From: CAZSTA01 sp964609495 [NCBI: uncultured bacterium]
GTDB lineage: Bacteria; CAZSTA01
DNA length: 7,706 nt
Direction: 5' to 3'
Assembly (NCBI GenBank): GCA_964609495.1
Contig: CAZSTA010000179.1
Span: 1 to 7,706, forward strand
Part shown: positions 1-6,501 of the stretch, one piece after another
How the letters are laid out: every line of letters begins with the position of its first letter
Position numbering within the stretch: the first letter of the stretch is position 1
Made by a program: the position numbers and the translations under genes
The notes under the pieces: generated by a model
Database searches by the model: none
Seen by the model: the letters and a program-made list of their open reading frames with translations, nothing else
Told to the model about the DNA's origin: nothing

Positions 1-1647
1 GACTTGCAGGGGGATCGAACCTTCTACGACCTCTATCAGGGGGAGGAGGATGAGAAGGCGATAGAATATAGTCTAAAGGCGGGAGAGAGAGCAAGAGGGA
101 TATATGCCAACGAAGAGGCTATAAAGTTTTATAAGATGGCTCTTCAATTGCTCGAAAAATTGGAAGATGACTTCCTGCGAAAGAGCGAGGTTAGAGATAA
201 GCTGGGAGATACTTATGGACTTATTGGAGAGTATGATAAAGCGCTATCCTATTATGAATCTGCTCTCTCACTGCTCTCTAAGGAGAGAGCGATACTTCCC
301 TTTATGAGGGCGGAGTTAAATTGCGATATAGGAGAGATATATGATAAAAAGGGAGATTATGAAGAGGCTTTGCGCTATCTAAACCTTGCTTTAGAGTCAC
401 TATCAGATAGAGATGTCGAAGAGGCGGGTAAGATATATAGCATTATGGGAAGAGTGTATGAGAGGACTGGGGAGTATGATAAAGCCCTAGATCATCACTT
501 GCAGGCTCTTCAGCTTGCTGAAAGGAGTGAGGAGACCGTTAAAGCTTATGACGATCTAGGTGGCGTCTATTACTGCAAAGGAGAGCTTGATAAAGCCAGC
601 GAATACTGTGAACGTAGCTTAGAGATGGGGTTGAAAATCGGATATCTGCAAGAGGTCGCAAACGCCTATAATAATCTGAGGTTCATCTACTGGAGCAAGG
701 GGGAGATGGATAAAGCCCTAAAATCCGCTCAAGAGGCTCTGTTGATAAAGGTGAAGATAGGCGATGTGGAGGGGATAGTCCGAGCGCACAGCGCTTTAGC
801 GAGCATATATTCCTTTAGGGGAGAATCTGAGGTAGCTCTCGATCACCTTCAGAGCGCTTTGGAGATGGCGAAGAAGATAGGCGATGCCCGAGGAGCAGCG
901 ATATCCTATAATGATCTGGGGCTTGCTTACTGGACGGAAGATGAATGGGATAAGGCGATAGAGAGCTATAAGGATAGCCTGATGAGATTCGAGGAGATCG
1001 GGCATATCCAGGGGATAGCAGTAGTAGCTAATAATTTAGGGGATATATATTGTAATAAAGGCGATTTTGAACAGGCTATAAAATACTTTGAGCAGAGCAT
1101 AGAGCTGAAGGAGAAGATGGGGAATAGGACGGGAGTTGCTCTTTCTATAGGTGGGTTGGGACTCGTTTACTCTGAGAGGGGCGATTGGAAGAGGGCGATA
1201 GGATATTATCAAGAGAGCTTGAAGATCTCGGAGGAGATAGGATACATTCCGATTATGATCAAGGTCAATCGTGAGCTAGCCAGAGCTTATGCTAACTTGA
1301 AGGAGATAGAGAGAGCGAAGGAATGCTTCCAGAAAGCTCTTGATGGGGTTTCCAGGGAAGACGATAAATTAGAGTTGGGGCGAGTCTATAGAACAGGAGG
1401 GATCGTCTATAGGGAGGCGGGTGATTTAGATCTATCAGAACAATATTTCCGAGAAGGGATGGAGATATTCAAGGAATTGGATAGCAAATACGATATGGGG
1501 CAACTATACTACGAGTTTGGGATATATTTAGAGAAGACTGGGGATAAGGAGAGCGCTATAGATTATTGGCAGGATGCCTTGGACGTATTCGAGGCGTTTG
1601 GAGCTAAAGAGATGAACAGGAAAGTAGTAAATAAATTAGGGATGTAA
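1..1647 (+). CDS. TPR-repeat protein, C-terminal part (5' truncated by window)
   Basis: The frame is open to the first base, so the TTG at position 4 is probably not the true start and the gene begins upstream. The visible 547 residues are almost entirely tandem tetratricopeptide repeats, about a dozen at roughly 40-residue spacing. Repeated helix-pair signatures include LGDTYGLIGEYDKALSYY (68-84), LGGVYYCKGELDKASEYC (185-202) and LGDIYCNKGDFEQAIKYF (345-362). TPR solenoids are protein-binding scaffolds. The first visible stretch, with AGERARGIYANEEAIKFY at 26-43, resembles the TPR tail that follows an AAA-type ATPase in large bacterial signalling proteins that may also carry a cyclase or kinase domain. 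That upstream architecture is inference. I see no signal peptide, membrane helix or catalytic domain in the visible part. It converges on the minus-strand ftsY group and shares a terminator with it. Confidence 0.9.
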   Translation, partial: DLQGDRTFYDLYQGEEDEKAIEYSLKAGERARGIYANEEAIKFYKMALQLLEKLEDDFLRKSEVRDKLGDTYGLIGEYDKALSYYESALSLLSKERAILPFMRAELNCDIGEIYDKKGDYEEALRYLNLALESLSDRDVEEAGKIYSIMGRVYERTGEYDKALDHHLQALQLAERSEETVKAYDDLGGVYYCKGELDKASEYCERSLEMGLKIGYLQEVANAYNNLRFIYWSKGEMDKALKSAQEALLIKVKIGDVEGIVRAHSALASIYSFRGESEVALDHLQSALEMAKKIGDARGAAISYNDLGLAYWTEDEWDKAIESYKDSLMRFEEIGHIQGIAVVANNLGDIYCNKGDFEQAIKYFEQSIELKEKMGNRTGVALSIGGLGLVYSERGDWKRAIGYYQESLKISEEIGYIPIMIKVNRELARAYANLKEIERAKECFQKALDGVSREDDKLELGRVYRTGGIVYREAGDLDLSEQYFREGMEIFKELDSKYDMGQLYYEFGIYLEKTGDKESAIDYWQDALDVFEAFGAKEMNRKVVNKLGM

Positions 1648-1694
1648 AGGAAACTTTTGCTTCCAATAGGACTCAAGGTTAAAAAGTTTCCTTT
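1646..1694. terminator. Bidirectional intrinsic terminator between convergent genes
   Basis: A perfect 13-bp inverted repeat, AAAGGAAACTTTT at 1646-1658 and AAAAGTTTCCTTT at 1682-1694, encloses a 23-base loop. It starts at the TPR stop codon and ends at the stop codon of the convergent gene at 1694. The arms end in T runs on either strand, so the same hairpin can end transcription from both sides. The long loop and modest GC content make it weaker than a textbook terminator, and function is inferred from position and symmetry. Confidence 0.68.
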
Positions 1695-2512
1695 TAATCG
1701 AGACTTATCACTTTCAACATCTTGAAGAGACGGGTCTGATAGATCTTCTTAGTTCTATCACACGTGGGGCATTTATAAATATGATATCGTCTGAGGGGAC
1801 GCCTTCCCACATATTGCATATCTACTAGTTCTTCGTGAGGTTCTTTATCGCTCTCCATCTTCTCTCCCCTGAACCATGTCTCTCCATCGCACTTTACCTT
1901 TAGCTTCTCCCAATCTATGGGTTTCTTTCCCTCATTTCGCGACCAAGTGAGCCACTGAGATTCTCTCGTAACATTATCCGATTCTATCCTCTTCCTTCTC
2001 CCACAGACAAGACAGACATATATATCCCCTGGGAGTACTGCCTTACCCTCATAAAACATTTTGACCGGTTTATGTCTGCTGTAAGCTGAATTTCCACCGC
2101 TACATATTACTCCTTTCTCTTCCTTTTTTTCACCTTCACCAGAGGAGTATATCTTATCTATAACTAGGGCGGAGAGAGAAGCCACCAATACATTTTGAGC
2201 TTTTTGGGCATCTATACTCCCCTGTCCTTGTGATGAACTCTCGGATAACATCTCCTTCAATAACTTTTTAATCAGTTGATGGATATCCACTTCCTCTTGG
2301 GGAGGGGGCAACTGAGCTGGTTCATTTTTCCTCCGAGTTTTTGGCCACGCTATAGTAACGATGACGATAGTCCCAATTGTAAGCCCTATGCCGAATGCTA
2401 TGAGGAGGGTCTCTTTCGGAATATCCAGTATTTTCTCTAAGTGTAAAGCGGCCCACGTCACTACTAAGAGGTATAATATGACTAAAGTAATTGCGAGGCC
2501 TTTAGATCTCAT
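1694..2512 (-). CDS. Membrane-anchored protein with duplicated zinc-ribbon-like unit
   Basis: I do not recognise a named family for this 272-residue protein. Two hydrophobic helices (about 6-25 and 35-56) form an N-terminal hairpin, followed by a proline- and charge-rich linker. The C-terminal half contains two copies of a similar unit. In unit 1, Cys137 precedes CLVCGRRKRI (Cys167, Cys170). In unit 2, Cys208 precedes CPTCDRTKKI (Cys248, Cys251). Each unit also has a histidine (147 or 226) that could be a fourth ligand. This suggests two treble-cysteine or zinc-ribbon modules held at the membrane, but metal binding is inference. ATG is preceded by GAGGGAGT at a usable distance. It lies 51 bp after ftsY on the same strand, so co-transcription is likely. 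The link to protein targeting is positional only. Confidence 0.75.
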   Translation of the reverse strand: MRSKGLAITLVILYLLVVTWAALHLEKILDIPKETLLIAFGIGLTIGTIVIVTIAWPKTRRKNEPAQLPPPQEEVDIHQLIKKLLKEMLSESSSQGQGSIDAQKAQNVLVASLSALVIDKIYSSGEGEKKEEKGVICSGGNSAYSRHKPVKMFYEGKAVLPGDIYVCLVCGRRKRIESDNVTRESQWLTWSRNEGKKPIDWEKLKVKCDGETWFRGEKMESDKEPHEELVDMQYVGRRPLRRYHIYKCPTCDRTKKIYQTRLFKMLKVISLD

Positions 2513-2563
2513 TTTTTACTCCCTCGGGATGAGAGATGGGAGGCTAGGTGGGAGGATTATCCT

Positions 2564-3604
2564 CTAATTTCCATTTGTAGTGAAGAGCGCTTCTACAAAA
2601 TCGTTAGGATCGAATGGACTAAGATCGTTTACTCCTTCCCCGATCCCTATATACTTAACAGGAATCCCCAACTCATCAGCGATAGCGATGATTATTCCTC
2701 CCTTAGCTGTGCCATCGAGCTTGGTTAGGATTAATCCAGTAATCCCTACAGCTTCATTAAAGAGGTGAGCTTGAGACATACCATTTTGCCCGGTAGTTGC
2801 ATCCATCGCTAGGAGGACCTCCTGGGGAGCATCAGGTATAGCTTTGGCGATGACCCGCTTTACCTTCTTCAATTCCTCCATCAGATTTTTCTTAGTATGC
2901 AATCTTCCAGCGGTATCCACTAGGACAACATCTACCTGGCGAGCTTGAGCGGCTTGAATAGCATCGTAAACTACTGCGGCGGCATCCGCTCCTGGTTGGT
3001 GCTTAATTACCTCCGCCCCGACTCTTTTGCCCCAGATCTCTAATTGCTCTATTGCAGCGGCTCGGAAGGTATCTCCCGCGGCTAAAAGAGGCTTTAATCC
3101 AGCATCTTTGAATTGCTGAGCCAATTTACCAATAGCCGTCGTCTTTCCAGTTCCGTTCACTCCTACTACTAGAAGGACGGTTAATCCCCCCCTCTTCATC
3201 TGTAAAGGCGTTACTTTCTCACCTAAAATAGCTCTGATTTCCTCTTTCACAAGTTCATAGAGCTGAGCCGGTTCTTTTACCTTATCTTGTTTAACTCTCT
3301 CTCTCAGATCAGCTACGATGCGGGTAGTGGTGTTTACTCCTGTATCCGCTTGAATTAGGACCTCTTCTAGCTCTTCGTATAGTTCCTCATCGATCTTAGC
3401 TCTGCCAGAGAATATCTGGCCTAGGCGATCCACCAATCCCCCTCGAGATTTAGATAGACGATCTCTCAGGTGAGATAGCCAGTTCCTTCTCTCCTTAGTC
3501 TCCCCTTCGATCTCAGTCTGAATTCCTTTTGACTCTTCCGTTTCCTGCTTTATCTCTTTCTTATCTTCTTTCTTCTTACGTTTGAAAAGATCGGTTAATG
3601 ACAA
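2564..3604 (-). CDS. ftsY: Signal recognition particle receptor FtsY
   Basis: SRP-family GTPase that docks ribosome-SRP complexes at the inner membrane for co-translational insertion. The 346 residues show a short, highly charged N-terminal region (1-45) expected to touch the membrane, an N domain (about 45-135) and a complete NG GTPase domain. G1 is GVNGTGKTT (148-156), the following motif is DTFRAAA (178-184), G3 is DTAGR (230-234), G4 is TKLD (294-297) and the closing loop is GIGEG (320-324). Length is normal for a bacterial FtsY with a short A domain. The start is TTG at 3604. An in-frame TGA lies 21 bases upstream, and AAAGGGG sits about 9 bases before the TTG, so no other start fits better. 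FtsY commonly follows smc in bacteria, but here a methyltransferase island lies immediately upstream. The gene looks intact. Confidence 0.97.
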   Translation of the reverse strand: MSLTDLFKRKKKEDKKEIKQETEESKGIQTEIEGETKERRNWLSHLRDRLSKSRGGLVDRLGQIFSGRAKIDEELYEELEEVLIQADTGVNTTTRIVADLRERVKQDKVKEPAQLYELVKEEIRAILGEKVTPLQMKRGGLTVLLVVGVNGTGKTTAIGKLAQQFKDAGLKPLLAAGDTFRAAAIEQLEIWGKRVGAEVIKHQPGADAAAVVYDAIQAAQARQVDVVLVDTAGRLHTKKNLMEELKKVKRVIAKAIPDAPQEVLLAMDATTGQNGMSQAHLFNEAVGITGLILTKLDGTAKGGIIIAIADELGIPVKYIGIGEGVNDLSPFDPNDFVEALFTTNGN

Positions 3605-3605
3605 C

Positions 3606-3793
3606 TTATGCTTCCCCTTTCCTCAAATTATTCCCCAATGATAATTTTTTGGAGATCAGCTCTCCATTAACTTCATTAGTCAACAACTTTTTCAAATCCT
3701 CCCTAAAATGCTCAAATAACTTAACCTTGTCACTTTCCTCAATAACTGCTCTTTCTTTTTTAGATATAATCTTTTTAAATCTTCAAATTCCAT
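3606..3793 (-). other. Small reading frame with A AAA AAG slippery site, possible -1 frameshift product
   Basis: An ATG at 3793, 5 bases after the methyltransferase stop, opens a 33-codon frame ending at 3692. At codons 11-13 (CTA AAA AAG, heptamer at 3755-3761) the zero frame reads exactly A AAA AAG, the heptamer used for -1 frameshifting in dnaX and in several insertion sequences. Slipping back one base there gives a 62-residue product ending at the TAA at 3606-3608, one base before the ftsY TTG. The shifted part (ERAVIEESDKVKLFEHF and beyond) is a better-looking amphipathic, charged sequence than the zero frame. It may be a programmed frameshift, a one-base error in an A6 run, or the decayed start of a lost gene. 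I recognise no family. It is AT-rich like the methyltransferase before it. Confidence 0.4.
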
Positions 3794-3798
3794 AATTC

Positions 3799-5130
3799 TC
3801 ACTTCTTTAGCCCAATTACAATATATTCTATAGGGTAGGCTTCTGAATTTGCCTCATTGTTACTGGCAAATCTGCCCGTTTTCTCATCTTTCTTTTGGGG
3901 GAGTATCTTCAGGGGGATTTCCCTTTTTATTATTCTATCAAGTTTAAAACCAGAGTATTGTAAACTCTTAGCAAAAACCTCAGCATTGAGTATATCTACA
4001 CCCTTCAGTTTCGTATCACCTATAACATAGCAACATCTGCCACCAGGCCTTAGAATTCTGTAGCTCTCAGTAAACACTTCTTGCATATCAATGAAAAATG
4101 CTTCAATTTCTTTTGCCATCTTTTTGCTTTTCTTAGACATTTCAAGGACAATATTTTGGGCAATTTTACTTTTTAATTTTTTATCTTCGTATTTTTTATA
4201 TGAAGTTCCGATAAACTCCTTTTTATAATCTGTTAAATCATCTGCCAAATCAAGCCAAATCGTTGATAATTGATGTAAGTCCGCATATTCGTAACTGGTA
4301 ACATAAGGGCTTGAGCTTATGATTAAATCCACACTATCACCGGGGACAGGCTGTCTTCTAGCGTCACCAATCTTGATGTTCAAATATTTATTTAAATTCT
4401 CTCTTACTTCTATAGGAACAACATTATAAAAAGCATCATTCCCTCTCTGCATTTTCTTTAAGTGTCTTCGCAAAGCATTATAAGGTTTTATCGAGTTCTT
4501 ATTTAAATCCCTTATTGGTTTTGTGCTTCCCTGGGACCACATAGAACAATTTTTTAAAATATGACTGAAGGCCACAAGGAGAAAATCCCTGATTGTTAAA
4601 TCATCTTCTTTATAAATAACTCTCAATATTCTTCCAAGTTCATCTCTGTTTTCCTTAGTAAACCAGTAGTTAATTCGGTCAATATGTTTTTGAGGGAGTA
4701 AAGGTTCAATCCTTTCACGAAATAGTGATTCTTGAGGCCCTTCTAAAGATTTTACTGTTGACAAAAATTGCTTTATTTTTCTATCAAGATATCCTGGATT
4801 TATAGGCGTTGATTTTACCTTGGTTATCAAATAAGCTATTTTATTAATATCTGTTCCACTCGCTCTTAAACCTCTTGATATTGTAGTGACTACAGTAGTT
4901 CCACATCCCATAAATGGGTCGTTTATATGGGCATCTTCATTAGAGATATATTCATCAATTAATCTCTCGACCAACTGTGGAATAAACTTAGCAGGATAGC
5001 GATGATAGCTATGTGTCCACTTGCCAGTATCAGATGGCTTGCATTCCTCAAAAGACCACTTTTTATCGATTTGTTTTGCATTAAATATTTTAACTGTCTC
5101 CTCCGCTGATATCATCTGTTGCTGCATCAT
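3799..5130 (-). CDS. DNA amino-methyltransferase (m4C or m6A type), apparently without restriction partner
   Basis: A 443-residue SAM-dependent DNA methyltransferase. A motif X-like stretch, HSYHRYPAKFIPQL (40-53), precedes motif I, DPFMGCGTT (71-79), the SAM-binding loop. Motif IV is SSPY (273-276) followed by VTSYEYADLHQL. The usual catalytic motif in N4-cytosine enzymes is SPPY, so the first proline is replaced by serine. RILRPGGRCCYVIGD (358-372) fits a later core strand. Order X-I-(about 190 residues)-IV places a likely target-recognition region between 110 and 255. I cannot tell base specificity. It begins ATGATG at 5130; an AAAGGA lies about 13 bases upstream, rather far, and Met6 is a possible alternative start. 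Codons are much more AT-rich than in ftsY, suggesting acquisition. No endonuclease is visible next to it. Confidence 0.85.
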   Translation of the reverse strand: MMQQQMISAEETVKIFNAKQIDKKWSFEECKPSDTGKWTHSYHRYPAKFIPQLVERLIDEYISNEDAHINDPFMGCGTTVVTTISRGLRASGTDINKIAYLITKVKSTPINPGYLDRKIKQFLSTVKSLEGPQESLFRERIEPLLPQKHIDRINYWFTKENRDELGRILRVIYKEDDLTIRDFLLVAFSHILKNCSMWSQGSTKPIRDLNKNSIKPYNALRRHLKKMQRGNDAFYNVVPIEVRENLNKYLNIKIGDARRQPVPGDSVDLIISSSPYVTSYEYADLHQLSTIWLDLADDLTDYKKEFIGTSYKKYEDKKLKSKIAQNIVLEMSKKSKKMAKEIEAFFIDMQEVFTESYRILRPGGRCCYVIGDTKLKGVDILNAEVFAKSLQYSGFKLDRIIKREIPLKILPQKKDEKTGRFASNNEANSEAYPIEYIVIGLKK

Positions 5131-5159
5131 ACACGTATTATTATCCTTTCATGTTAATT

Positions 5160-5239
5160 ACCGTTTCGTCTGACGTCTGGCGGGTATTTGAAGTCCGAGC
5201 GAAGCGAGGATTTGGGCGGAGTGCCGAAGGGCGGGCTTC
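5160..5239. repeat. GC-rich structured spacer between the two methyltransferase genes
   Basis: This GC-rich block sits in otherwise AT-rich DNA. Bases 5191-5213 can fold into a hairpin: a six-pair outer stem (AAGTCC with GGATTT, one G-T pair), a symmetric GA/GA internal loop, a two-pair inner stem and a GAA loop. A second small palindrome, GAAG at 5226-5229 and CTTC at 5236-5239, contains GGGCGGGC. The block ends inside the stop codon of the downstream-lying SAM methyltransferase gene. It looks like a dispersed intergenic repeat or mobile-cassette end, but copy number cannot be judged from one window. No T run follows, so it is not a standard terminator. Confidence 0.5.
5229..5238 (+). repeat. 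Inverted repeat, arm 1, flanking SAM methyltransferase gene
   Basis: GGGCGGGCTT here is the exact reverse complement of AAGCCCGCCC at 5952-5961. The two arms enclose the SAM methyltransferase coding region plus about 80 bases of its upstream DNA. They are the only strongly GC-rich runs in this AT-rich tract, so a chance match is less likely than length alone suggests. Confidence 0.55.
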
Positions 5240-5873
5240 ATTTTCTACCCTTTAAATACAATGCTTTTGTTTTATCTCCTATAAGCTGAACTTCCTCTAC
5301 CTTAAAATCTGCACTTTCCACAAGGGAACTAAATTCATTTGGCGAAAGGTTAGTTTCAAAATAGCGAGGTGGTATTCCCCTTCTCATAAGGAATTTGATG
5401 CCTAATTTCATTTTTTCAAGCCATTTCATTCCATATCCTGTGTAATCTGCGAGAAGTAACAATCCACCATCCTTTAGAATTCGATAACTTTCTTCAAGAC
5501 ATGCATAGGGTCTTTCAATAAAATGTATTACGTTAACAGCGACTACCGTATCAAATCTTTCCGATGGGAAAGGTGTATTTTCACAATCAGCTTTTTCAAG
5601 GGCTACGTTTTTGTATTCTCTTAATTGCGCTCTTGCTTCTTCTAATATTTCATCTGAAAGGTCTGTGGCAATAACACAATCCGCGTTTTTAACTATTGCT
5701 TTAGTGAAATATCCTGTGCCACATCCAAATTCTATAACTTCTCCTAGATTGCGTTCTTTAGATAATCTTCTAAACATTACCTGTTGAATAGGTCTTCCAA
5801 CTATATACTCCGTGCCCTCATCGTAGTCATGAACAAATCTGCTCCAATATGTTTCTTGCTTATCTTCTGTCAT
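5238..5873 (-). CDS. Class I SAM-dependent methyltransferase (Methyltransf_11 type)
   Basis: A 211-residue Rossmann-fold methyltransferase of the small-molecule type. Motif I is VIEFGCGTGYFT (46-57). Asp71 in ATDLSDEIL is the acidic residue expected to bind the SAM ribose. ADCENTPFPSERFDTVVAVN (95-114) spans the motif II and III region, and SYRILKDGGLLLLADY (129-144) is the typical post-III block. Length is normal for the fold. The substrate cannot be read from sequence. ATG at 5873 is preceded by GGTGGGT, a weak ribosome site. It is in the same AT-rich tract as the DNA methyltransferase, 107 bp upstream of it on the same strand, and bracketed by a 10-bp inverted repeat (5229-5238 and 5952-5961). 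I infer it arrived with, or as part of, a foreign segment. Confidence 0.88.
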   Translation of the reverse strand: MTEDKQETYWSRFVHDYDEGTEYIVGRPIQQVMFRRLSKERNLGEVIEFGCGTGYFTKAIVKNADCVIATDLSDEILEEARAQLREYKNVALEKADCENTPFPSERFDTVVAVNVIHFIERPYACLEESYRILKDGGLLLLADYTGYGMKWLEKMKLGIKFLMRRGIPPRYFETNLSPNEFSSLVESADFKVEEVQLIGDKTKALYLKGRK

Positions 5874-5951
5874 GCTTACCCACCAACATTTTTTAATTTA
5901 TTTGCCATCATAGATTGTACATCCAAAGATATTTTATAAATGTTCCTTTTT

Positions 5952-5961
5952 AAGCCCGCCC
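5952..5961 (-). repeat. Inverted repeat, arm 2, flanking SAM methyltransferase gene
   Basis: AAGCCCGCCC matches arm 1 at 5229-5238 in inverted orientation. It lies between the 5' side of the SAM methyltransferase gene and the last recognisable smc remnant (about 6045), so it may mark the edge of inserted DNA. The 171 bases from 5874 to 6044 otherwise hold no gene. They contain an AT-rich element on the minus strand (TTTATAAAAT at 5931-5940) that could be part of a promoter, and a 10-bp palindrome GACTTAAGTC at 6030-6039. Confidence 0.5.
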
Positions 5962-6044
5962 GAAGCAATTTCGCACAACTTAAAATAACCAAACTATACT
6001 TTATTTTCAAATAATTTGGCTTTCGCAAAGACTTAAGTCGAACT

Positions 6045-6499
6045 TCAATCCTGCTCTTTATATCTATAGGAAGATGTACCTCCTACTTCCTCAGAAGATG
6101 CTCTTCCCTCTGAAGGTCTAGCCATTCCGGGAGATTCTATCTCCCTTATATTTTATAGATAATTTTTGGATATCAGGAGGGCGACGGAGATCGTTATTTA
6201 CATAGTATTTACTTGCTCTAGAGCGAAATATTCTTCGGCCTACCTCGAGTTCGATGAAATTGAGGGGAAGTAGATGATCGGAATTATCAAACTCTATTAA
6301 GACTTCGTCCTCCCTTAAAAGATAACCTTCAGCACTTCCCCTCTTAAAAAGTTTCACTATACCCAGCGGATAGTATCGACTATGTTACTCTTTCTGCATC
6401 CCTTTGATCTTACCAGGGCAATGATACCAGACTCTAGCTCTAACTTAACGCGATCGGCAAAGCTTTTAAAGCCAAGTATCTCAATCTGTATAGATGCAG
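6045..6499 (-). pseudogene. smc: Decayed 5' fragment of smc (chromosome segregation SMC ATPase)
   Basis: Pieces of the SMC N-terminal ATPase head occur in correct order but in different frames. After a former start (CTG at 6499, eight bases after GGAGGT) comes LHLYRL. A missing base shifts the frame to IEILGFKSFADRVKLELE and then NIVDTIRWV. The Walker A segment reads RSKGCRKSN where the family has GPNGxGKSN. In-frame TAG and TGA (6354-6359) follow, then NFLRGEVLKVIF in the same frame. The frame shifts again into EFDNSDHLLPLNFIELEV and RRIFRSRASKYYVNND up to a stop at 6118. A third piece (6045-6119) reads RPSEGRASSEEVGG and SYRYKEQD, matching the family's PEERRAIFEEAAG...YRYKKQE block. Only about 170 of the usual 1,150-1,200 codons remain; hinge, coiled coils and C-terminal head are absent. 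The open frame at 6118-6357 is part of this relic, not a gene. Confidence 0.88.
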
Positions 6500-6501
6500 G
6501 A

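Noticed and set aside
796-1005. Minus-strand frame inside the TPR gene
   Set aside because: It is antisense to a clearly coding TPR frame and has no family features.
2361-2768. Plus-strand frames opposite the membrane protein and ftsY
   Set aside because: Both are shadows of strongly supported minus-strand coding sequence.
3598-3795. Plus-strand 65-residue frame between ftsY and the DNA methyltransferase
   Set aside because: It is antisense to the small minus-strand frame, in operon-like DNA read on the other strand, and begins across the ftsY start. No ribosome site was seen.
5160-5240. Integron attC site
   Set aside because: The block is GC-rich and foldable, but the outer core sites GTTRRRY and RYYYAAC are not present in the required positions, and no integrase is visible.
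5969-6036. Near-direct repeat TTTCGCA...ACTTAA at 5969 and 6021
   Set aside because: The match is imperfect and only two copies occur in AT-rich, decaying DNA. Too weak to call an operator or attachment site.
6000-6044. Possible further SMC coiled-coil remnant (RIEVRLKSLRK in a third frame)
   Set aside because: It resembles SMC coiled coil, but low-complexity charged sequence matches easily by chance, so the pseudogene was ended at 6045.
6118-6357. 79-residue reading frame as an independent hypothetical gene
   Set aside because: Its sequence (FDNSDHLLPL, RRIFRSRASKYY) matches the SMC head, its GTG has no ribosome site, and SMC segments in other frames lie on both sides. It is treated as part of the smc pseudogene.
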